In this document: in pieces, positions 56,018 to 64,000 of the stretch
Layout of the letters: each line of letters begins with the position of its first letter
Position numbering within the stretch: position 1 is the stretch's first letter
From: Orychophragmus violaceus
Taxonomy: Eukaryota > Streptophyta > Magnoliopsida > Brassicales > Brassicaceae
Assembly (NCBI GenBank): GCA_030180135.1
Contig: CM058235.1
Span: 94,421,006-94,485,005, forward strand
Length of the DNA: 64,000 nt
Direction: 5' to 3'
Notes under the pieces: generated by a model
Told to the model about the DNA's origin: nothing
Database searches by the model: none
What the model saw: the letters and a program-made list of their open reading frames with translations, nothing else
Made by a program: the position numbers and the translations under genes

Positions 56018-56985
56018 TTCAACAATTCATCTCGGCCCAAAAAGACAAGCCCGCTAAGGAGTCAAATGTCTGAGCAGGAAGTCAGCATTCCCACACTATA
56101 AATATGACATTTTACTCTTCATTTGAGACAGATTATATTTTGTGAAGGCTCTGAGCTACTATTATAAAGCTCCGAGCTCAAGCAGCATTTAGGGAGCACA
56201 TCATTCGACGGACTCCCACCTTGTACAATTTTGTTCATAATTCGGCTTTGGCCTTAATATTGATAGAACTGTTTCCGACCCCACTTAAAGTTTATCTCTC
56301 ACATCGTAGTTCAGACTTCTTTGATCGTAACCCGATTCTTTTGGACATGATCGAAATTCTGTAACAACACAATTAATGCATGTATTCATTATGAAATCCT
56401 AACGTATATATTCATGCATGTATTAAGCCAAATATTCTGAACTACATAAATCGATTGACTTCGACAAAAAAGTCGATTGAAAGTCAATTGATATCAACCT
56501 TCAATTGAAAATATTTTAAATTTGTAATCCTTTTTACCATTTGGTGAATAAAACAAATCTAAAATGGTTTTGATATCTAACGTAAAGAAACTCTAGTGAT
56601 TTTAATTCAGTCCTATTATCCTAAGGAAAAGAAAGATACTAACCATGTGGTTAAGTGTTGCTATGGATTCAAATCTTCAATATGACTTCTCTTGTCTTTT
56701 TCTTTTTCCTTTTCCTTTATGATTCTTCGACGGAAAAGAATCAAAAAGCTTTTTATGTATTTTCTTAACTCTGATTATCACTGGTTAATAAGAAGATATA
56801 AAGTCATGATAGAGAACTGAAGTAATACAATGAGGAATTTTTGTGAAACGATCAATATTCATATATATGGAGTTTGAGTTTAACAAAGCATGACTCTGTG
56901 TTTGGTATCATGACAAAAAAAAAGGAAGTGGAAAAAACATAATAGAAAATCAATGGAACCAATCTATAGGCCCCCTTATATTAAC
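56018..56985. other. No feature seen
   Basis: AT-rich. A local AGTCGATTGAAAGTCAATTG inverted-repeat patch near 56470-56490 is the only structure I noted. Confidence 0.45.
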
Positions 56986-56989
56986 CGTA

Positions 56990-57360
56990 TCTTCATAATG
57001 TCACTGAAGACTTCTAGCAGTAATCTAATCGTATTATGGACTCCTCTGTCATTGTTCGTATAAGATGTGATGGATCCATGTGTGTTGCATAGAAGATCAT
57101 GTTGTTTCATTCGGTCCAAATTAGGTAAAAGCATTATGAATCACCAGTTTGCGAAGAGTCGCCGGAACTGATGACGAACTCTGTTTCACCCAACCTATCA
57201 TCTCAGTCCAATACCAAAAAAATAAAGGCGACAGCCTAAGCCTTCGATAAATCTCCAGCCAACCAGTCTTTACAAAATCACAATGCAGTAAAATGTGTTC
57301 TCTAGATTCTATACCACCAGCACACAAAATGCAAGCCTGATCAATAACTAGACCCCCATG
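56990..57360 (-). pseudogene. LINE ORF2 C-terminal (zf-RVT) fragment
   Basis: The minus frame 57327-57121 contains CAGGIESREHILLHCDFVKTGW, the zf-RVT signature (paired cysteines, then H and C) of plant LINEs, here quoted only in part as GIESREHILLHCDF. It continues out of frame into WTERNNMIFY-like sequence. It is a second LINE copy, distinct from 53551-54420. The Tat element starting at 57386 was inserted just beside it. Confidence 0.65.
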
Positions 57361-57385
57361 TCATCAATCTATACATAATAGGCAG

Positions 57386-57965
57386 TGTAAGATCTCAACT
57401 CGGTCTATCTAAAGATAGAAAGAGTTTTAGGGTTTTGTAAATTGGGGATTCTAAAAGAAGGATTTAGGAACACGATGAGATTTAGGAAATTAGGGTTTTA
57501 TGCCGGCGTTTCCAAGGTGGAAGCCGGTAAAGAATGCTATGAAAGTCGCCGGAGAGATTTTGGGTTAAATTCGCTCTAAAGTCTCTCAGGCTCGAAAATA
57601 ATAAGAAAAGCGTATTTTTATTGAATGATATAAGGTTCCCTTATATAGGGTTACAAAGTCGGTTTACCGACTAGGAAATAAAAGATAAATACACATATTT
57701 CCTAGAATCTCAGCTTTGCCTTGATACAGAATATTTCCTAATATCTTGGTTTATTGAGATATGGAATATTTCCATATCTTTGAAGCCGTTACGTGCCGCC
57801 TTTCTTAGTTGTCTTTGCCTTTCAAAACCCTAGTGTAAGTGGGCTGCCCTAAGTCGGTAACACTTAGGTTTTTACCGTCTCGGGCCTATTTCCCACCTTC
57901 CATCTTGGGCTGGGCAAAATTCCTGAATAGGCCTTTTAAGGAAAGTGCTAAACTTGACTCCAACA
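57386..57965 (-). repeat. Tat-lineage gypsy 3' LTR
   Basis: 580 bp, TGTTGGAGTC...GATCTTACA on the minus strand. A TATA box (CCCTATATAA) is at 57641-57650. The candidate target duplication GGCAG (57381-57385) cannot be checked because the other LTR is outside the window. Confidence 0.82.
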
Positions 57966-57983
57966 ATAAGCCCCCCCCCCCAG
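57966..57983 (-). other. Tat polypurine tract
   Basis: On the minus strand CTGGGGGGGGGGGCTTAT directly precedes the LTR (an 11-G run). Confidence 0.78.
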
Positions 57984-58514
57984 TGCGGCGACTTGTGTTC
58001 AAGTCGGCGTTGCGAGGAGTTAACTTATGGTTTGAGAAGTAATTTTGTGTTGGCCCAGGCCCGATATCGTAATGGTTTCCTCTTCTCAGCCCCAAACCTT
58101 TGTTCGGCCCAAACGCTTGTTAGGCCTAAACCTCGACGGGCTGTCTCTTGCTGGGATTTAATAGTGTTGTTTCGAAATGTTCCGGTTCGAGATCATTTTG
58201 ACCCGGTTTTTTAATGGTGGAATTTTTATTTGGATTTTGACCTGACCGTCTGAGGGACGCGAGAAACGAAGCGTCTTCTAGGTTATCATGATTGTAGCAC
58301 GAGAAACGAGGCGTCTCATAGCTTCTCGAAGACGATGCTTCCTTCCACTATTTATACACCTCTCATTTCTCAGTTTCTCATTTCTGCTCGAGTGAAGAAG
58401 ATCAGAGGTAATTTCGTTCTCCACCGTTTATTTTCTCCGATTTACCTTCCGTCGTTACTTCGCCGTAGCTTTTAGGATTTTTTTAGAAATTCCGGTCGCG
58501 TCTCCACTGAGATA
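57984..58514 (+). promoter_or_regulatory. Upstream region of the antisense ORF
   Basis: Contains two CGAGAAACGAnGCGTCT repeats (58258-58278 and 58301-58318) and TATTTATACACC (58349-58360), a plausible plus-strand TATA box about 155 bp before the ATG at 58515. This suggests the antisense gene has its own promoter. Confidence 0.5.
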
Positions 58515-61245
58515 ATGGCGTTGGTTCGTTGCTCGGAGAAAAAGGACAAAGAAGTCGTCGCCGTTTCTTCTGCAGACGACTCTTCCAGTCATCACAGTAA
58601 TTCCTCCGATTCGTCATCTGCGTCTACTTCATCTGACTTACAGAATCATCCCGGCTATCGGGCGGCTGAGGAGTTTATCCGCCGCCGTGATCTCTCTCAG
58701 ACCGGTGCCACGGAACATTCGGGTCGGAAGGAGTTCGTGACTCCGCAACTTCGAGACTCGGACTCTGATGAAGATGTGGATATCGAGGGAATTGAATCGA
58801 ATGTCGACGCTTCTGCCCCAGTTTCTGGGTCGACATCTGCTCTCGGCGAGATGTATGGAAACGTCTTTGAAACTTGGTCTTCGGTGAAGTCGGTGACCGC
58901 CACGCTTCAAGGTTGTGGAGCTGATCCGAGAATTAAGTTTCTCATACCTTGCACGCTCGACCGTCCTTGGACTCCCCCTCCGGGTTATATGACTCTCTAC
59001 GAGTCTTACTTTATTAACACGCATGCTGGGGGTTCCCGACTTTGGCTTCCTTTGCCAGATTTACTGGTCTCCTACTGCCATCGTCGCGAGATTGCTGTCT
59101 CTCAGCTTTCAGCTGTCGCGGTTCGCCACATGGTCGGTCTTCTGGTGCTTGGTGCCGAGGTCGATGTGACGATAACCGTTAGCTTCTTCGAGGAGGCGAC
59201 TTCGATCAATCCGATGTTGAAAACCAGCCCGGGTTGTTTCGCAGTTAAGATGAAGAGTGGTAATCGCGTAGTGACGGATGTGCCGAGCAAGATTAACAAT
59301 TGGCAGCGACATTATTTTGATGTCGAGCTGTCTTCCTTGATTGTTCCTGATGAACATAGAGAACTTATCCGAGCGTCTTGGAACACACAAATTGGTAGAT
59401 GTCGTTCCGTCAATGTCATTATCGATATGGATGATTTACCAATTCCGTTTTGTTTTTGCAGTGCATCATCCGTTTCTTAAGCCGTATCCAGATCACTTCT
59501 TCTCGATTCTCCAGAAGATTCAAGCTCTCGGCCTTCGTAAGTGGTCGGATTTTACTCGAAATCGTATTGGCAAGTCTCTTCCGCGGATCTCTAAAGGTAA
59601 TTTTATCCTATCTTTACGAAAGCCGATGCTTATGTTCTAAGTTCTGAATCTTTTCTTTCAGTTAAGTGGAATACCAAGGCGAAAGTAACTCCCGATCAAC
59701 TCGTAAAACCAAAGAGGATGGGCAAGGTGAAGAGAATCGAGTCAGTCGACTACTCGCAGAAAATTTCTTCCAAGTCTTCCTCATCTGCTAGGCCGTCATC
59801 AGGGGAACAAGATATACCCATATCGCCTGAGGGCGGTAGTCAATCTGCCGTTGGTACCGAGAAATCGAAGACTTCTCAAGTCTTATCGGTCGTTGAACCA
59901 AACGCGACTCAGCCCTCTGCGCTTCCGCCTAAGGCTCCATCCCGAAAAAGGGTTGCTGAAGAAAAGTCGGATCAGGAGAAGTCGGCGAAAAGAGCTGTGA
60001 AGGGGGTCACGACTTCCCAGGAGGCGTCAAGAGCCGCGAAAGGGGTCACGACTTCCCAGGAGGCGTCAGCTGAGAAGACGGCTTCTGCGAAGCCTGCTAG
60101 TGCCAAAGATCCGTGGCAACGGTGTTACAAGATTGACGGGGATGTTGTTGATTCTTCTGGCAATAAGAAACCCTTTTCTGCTATGAAGGAGATCGTTCTG
60201 GTCAAGCCTCGGAGACAACTGAAAGAGGGTGAAGTTCACCCGTCGATTCACAACTTTGCTTATCAATACGCGAGCGATGTTCCGCTTATTGATAACCCTC
60301 GGGGCGTGTTTTGAGATGCTAACCTGCGTCCGAGGGATCGAATAACACTGGCCGGTTCTGCGGGATCTGCCTCACTCCGATGCTATTCTTAAGCTGAAAC
60401 ATGCTGAGGCAACAGTAAGTGTTTCGGTTGGTTTGCTCGTTTTGGTCTCTTTTCTTGTAAGTAAGAGATTCCGTTTTTTTTTAAGATGATCGCGGCGTCA
60501 AATCGCGTCGCCCTTGAGGCCGCTTGGAGTTCTTCCAAGATGACCGAGGCCGTGAAGCAAAGGGAGAGCCTTCTTGCTAAGGCGAAGAAAGAAAAGGAGG
60601 CGTTGGAGGCGGACAAGCTGGTTCTCGCCAACAAGCTCCGCGACATTGAAGAGAAGCTTCGCAAGGCTGATGAGAAGTCCAAAGCCGATCTCCTCGCGTT
60701 CCAATTAGAGAAGGAAAAGCAGCAGAAATCCTTTACTGATTTTGTCAGAAAGGAGAGGGATCGCGTAGATGCGGCAGCGAGGGCGAAGGCGCAGACTCAT
60801 TTTGATTTATTCCAGCGGTACATAAAGGATCAGGAGACCGCGACTTCGCTTCAGATTGAATTTGGCCAGATCTCTGGTCTTAAAAAGTGTCTTCTGAAGC
60901 TCAGCGATGAGGGCGTTCCGATTCCTAAATCGGTTCTGGATCAAGTCGCGGTCGATGAAGCTGCTGCTGATGCCAAGTTCGACGACCTGAACGTTGTAAC
61001 CAAGGAAGAGCTGACTTTTGTTCTTTCGCCGCTTCGCCATCCTCTTCTGAATCTCTCTCGCGACTCGCCGCCTCGTACTCCGAAGGGTGTGAATGAGTTT
61101 GGTACTAACCTTGGTGTGATTCCAGAGGGAGTTCCCTGAGAATCTCGTCAAGTCGGTTAGCCTGGACGTTGCAGATTTAAGTGGTGAGTCGGATGCTAAT
61201 GTCGAGAAGGAGGATGGGCCTGGGAAGTCGGCTGGAGCGGAATAG
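58515..61245 (+). pseudogene. Antisense additional ORF of the Tat element ('putative gypsy type transposon' family)
   Basis: Antisense to the element's pol. Exons: 58515-59394, 59462-59596 and 59662 to about 60314, then 60486-61139 and a short tail to 61245, joined by GT-AG introns. A serine-rich acidic N-terminus is followed by the family core (RPWTPPPGYMTLYESYF, LPLPDLLVSYC, LSAVAVRHMVGLLVLG). Then comes a basic, serine-rich region with a near-duplicate GVTTSQEAS segment and a long C-terminal coiled coil (KKEKEALEADKLVLANKLRD onwards). The frame breaks between 60300 and 60420 and again near 61139. Known Tat elements carry such ORFs; their function is unresolved, and DNA or gag-like binding is only a guess. 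Confidence 0.75.
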
Positions 61246-61259
61246 ATTGCTTTCCCTTT

Positions 61260-62245
61260 TGTTTTATCAATATTATTATTATTTTTGTAAGACCTTAACC
61301 TCTCCCTGAGTTAGAGGGGAGTTTAATATATGCGGCTTCAGTTACATGATTCGAATTGTGTTTTAAATTTGTTTTTTGACAATATTTAAAACAAGTCGAT
61401 CGTTTGGCGACTTCAAATCATGCTTGTGATTCAACGGACTAATCTCGTTTTCAACTGTTCTTGACAAATTTGAAACGGACAGTGACTTGGAAATTTGTGA
61501 TTTGGTATTAGGTCAGACTAATCTTGTGTTAACCTTGTTTATAAATTCAAACAATTTAGCGACTTAAGTCGGACTAATCTTGTTCGAAACTTTTAGGCAA
61601 CAAATTCAGACAATTTAGTGACTTCGATGATATAAGTCGGACTATTCTTGTTTTGAACTTGTTTTGACGAGTTCACACAGATAGCGAATTATATTTTGCC
61701 ATAAGGCGTTTTGCGAGGCTTACGTGTATGCTCGGCTTTATTCTAAGGGTGGGTGAATGCGTGATGCTCATGGCTCGGCTTATTTGTTATCACCCACCTC
61801 GAAGAATGTGCGAAACGGATCTCGGCTTTTCCTTACCACGATGTGCACCTCGTGCGCAAGGAAGACCACGCCCCTGGCCAGGAGGCATGATGCTAGTGCG
61901 AGTTTGATTGCTCGGCTTTTTGCGAGTTTCTTTGACTCGGCTTTTGCGAACTAAGGAGTTCGGCTTTCTGCGAACTAAGGAGTTCGGCTTTCTGCGAGTT
62001 ACTTAGACTCGGCTTATGTTTGCGAGTTAGTAACTCGGCTTTTGTTAGTATTAAAAATATTTGACTTAATAGAATTGCAAAAACTGACCTGTTTGGCTTT
62101 TGATGAGCTTTCAAGGCGGTATAAGTGCTGTGAAATAAAATTTTTATTAATTTTGCGACTGTGCCGGTTAAGGCTGCCTACGTATCTTCCTAAAAAGAAT
62201 CAAGTCGCTCGTAGTTCATACATTTTTTTTTGGCGCCTTGCCGTC
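61260..62245. repeat. Tat spacer with degenerate tandem repeats
   Basis: 61380-61690 has four to five degenerate ~60-70-bp units around AAGTCGGACTAATCTTGTT and TTTAGCGACTT. 61905-62045 has five ~25-28-bp units of CTCGGCTTTTTGCGAGTT type (one pair, at 61945-61998, almost perfect). No gene is seen here; the small frames are repeat-derived. Confidence 0.7.
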
Positions 62246-64000
62246 TTAGAAATACTCCTTCAGACTTGCTGAATTCCAGGAACGCGGTAAAGCTTCGCCT
62301 TTCATTGACTCGAGCTCGTAAACTCCTGGTTTGACGACTTTTGTGACTTTGTAGGGTCCTTCCCATTTCGCCCCGAGTTTGCCTGCTCTCCATTCTTTGA
62401 TGTTCTCGTAGACTTTGCGGAGGACGTAGTCGCCGACTTGAAAGTGTCGCTCCTTGACTTTCTAGTTATAGTACCGAGTTGCGAGATGTTGGTAATTCTG
62501 GATTCTGAGTAGGGCTCGATCCCGCTCTTATTCTATGGTATCAAGAGCTTGGATCAACAGTTTCTCGTTGATCTCGATATTTTGCGGCATGAGGGATCGG
62601 CGAATGGTGTAGATGTTCGCCTCTGCTGGTACCATTGCTTCCACGCCAAAAGCTAAGGAAAATGGGGTAGCTCCTGTTGCGCGGCGTGGAGTCGTTCTAT
62701 ATGACCAAAGGACTCCATCGAGCTCGTCGGCCCAAACTCCTTTTTTGCTTTCAAGTCGCTTCTTGATGCCGGCAATGATGGTTTTATTCGTTGCTTCGGC
62801 TTGTCCATTTCCTTGAGGATACCTTGGTGTTAATTTGCTTAACCGTATATCCCACTTCTTGCAGAACCCTTCAAACTGGTTTGAGATGAACTGCGATCCA
62901 TTGTCAGTGAAAATTTCATAAGGTAGCCCGAACCGACATATAATGTATTTCCAAACGAAGTTCTGGACTTGGGCGTCATGAATTGCGACGTATGCTTTGG
63001 CTTCTACCCACTTTGTGAAGTAGTCGGTCATGATAAGTAAGAAACGCCTTTGGTTAGATAACGGTAGCGGCCCGACGATGTCCATTGCCCATCTCATGAA
63101 TGGGTAAGCCGCAGTTGAGGTCGTGAGTAGTTCCGTTGGTCGATGTATAAACGGCGCATGACGCTGACACTTTTCACACTTGTTAGAGTAGGTCTCGCAA
63201 TCGGTTATCATAGTCGGACAATAGTGACCGTTCAGCTTGATTTTGAGAGCGAGGGATCGACCTTCAGAATGATTTCCGCATTCTCCTGAATGAGTTTCTT
63301 CGAGAACACGACTTACTTCGTCTCCGTGTATGCATCTGAGGAGAATCTTGTTGGCTGAGTACTTGTAGAGGACGTCGTTGTGTATCGTATATCGCGCACT
63401 TCTGACTTTAAGTCGTCGTGCCGCCCATTTGTCTTCTGGAATCTTTCCTTCCGCAAGGTAAGTTTTTATTTCTTGTCGCCAATCCTCGTTTTCGTCTGTT
63501 AACAGTGCGATGAGGCTAGCGGTTTTCGCTTGACTCTCAAGGCGCATGTCATCCTCGCCGCTTTGCAGGGTTGGAGCATCATCGGGTTCTTCGTGAGTAC
63601 TTTCGGGAGGCGGGATACTCGGTTCGTGGATCGTCTCCACTGGGATCCGTCGACAGAGATCGGGATTTGATGCCAGCGATGCGAGTGCGTCTGCTGGGGC
63701 ATTTTCTTTCCTTGGTATCTGGACAATGTCAAAGAATTCGAAGGAACTGGTGAGCTCTAATGCCGTCTTTCGGTAAGCCTCCTCCGCTCATTTTTAGCTT
63801 CATAGTCTCCATTGATTTGGTTCGCTACAAGCATGGAGTCGCAATGGGCCAAGAGATGTCGTACCCCGATTTCTCTAGCTAGTCTGAGGCCGGCTAATAG
63901 AGCTTCATACTCGTCTGTGTTGTTAGATGCCGTGAAACCCAACTTGAATGACTGTTCTAATATTTCGCCGGTTGGTGATATGAGGCGTATCCCTATTCCG
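62246..64000 (-). pseudogene. Tat pol 3' part: archaeal-type RNase H and integrase
   Basis: From the right edge: an RNase H of the archaeal type (NNTDEYEALLAGLRLA, HCDSMLVANQINGDY), a frameshift near 63790, then its end (RKENAPADALASLA). The integrase has the zinc finger H/C pairs (HSGECGNH, CEKCQRHAP) and the core MDIVGPLP, TDNGSQF and the glutamate in GQAEATNKTI. The C-terminal GPYKVT...LPRSWN block ends at a stop at 62246. Stops at 62528 and near 62465 interrupt the C-terminus. The enzyme would insert the cDNA into the genome; this copy is defective. Confidence 0.87.

Larger units (their letters stand above)
57386..64000 (-). mobile_element. Tat-lineage Ty3/gypsy element (3' part, runs off the window)
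   Basis: Minus-strand order from the right edge: archaeal-type RNase H, integrase, repeat-rich spacer, antisense additional ORF, polypurine tract and 3' LTR. A second, archaeal-type RNase H and an antisense extra ORF are hallmarks of Tat-lineage elements such as Ogre/Retand. Gag, protease, RT and the 5' LTR lie beyond 64000. Confidence 0.85.

Noticed and set aside
57839..58214. Plus-strand ORFs next to the Tat LTR
   Set aside because: They span the LTR end and the polypurine tract; no similarity recognised.

Overview
This is repeat-dense plant nuclear DNA. Athila-type Ty3/gypsy elements, a MULE carrying an Ulp1-like gene, Harbinger, Copia, LINE and Tat-type elements, together with plant GT-AG introns, point to a Brassicaceae genome, probably pericentromeric. 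I found no intact ordinary host gene; the only non-transposon gene trace is a broken F-box fragment.

Layout. (1) 1-18708 is copy A and 22829-36629 is copy B of a large segmental duplication. Each copy starts in a MULE with the 5' half of a DUF1985/Ulp1-like gene, interrupted by an Athila element (Athila-1) that itself carries a Copia element. Copy A later gained an apparently intact Harbinger transposon (2503-7411) inside its Athila LTR. Copy A stops abruptly in the Copia leader (18708) and is joined to the gag-LTR half of a second Athila subfamily (Athila-2, 18709-21715). (2) The MULE around copy B is complete at both ends: TIRs begin at 22303 and end at 53541, with a near-perfect 9-bp target duplication. 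It was inserted in the 3' end of a LINE. It carries a DUF1985-Ulp1 protease gene (+ strand), a ~110-bp minisatellite and a MuDR-type transposase gene (- strand, convergent). It is split by Athila-1 (25227-41011, TSD ATGGG), which is split by Copia (31227-37872, TSD CACTA), and it contains a second non-coding MULE-like element (48104-53077, 9-bp TSD). (3) 53551-57360 holds LINE remnants and an F-box pseudogene. (4) 57386-64000 is the 3' part of a Tat-lineage gypsy element on the minus strand (LTR, integrase, archaeal-type RNase H) with an antisense additional ORF on the plus strand.

How it works together. The inferred order is LINE, then MULE, Athila-1, Copia, duplication, and Harbinger in copy A. 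Athila-1 keeps gag, protease and ATHILA ORF-1 but has no room for RT/integrase, and the Copia lacks RNase H, so both look dependent on helper elements. Three dispersed short-motif systems stand out: TTGCGGATTTA throughout the outer MULE; CAGAC...GTCTG dyads throughout the nested MULE; and CGATCG-centred palindromes placed upstream of the TATA box in unrelated Athila and Copia LTRs. These are the best candidates for undescribed regulatory biology here.
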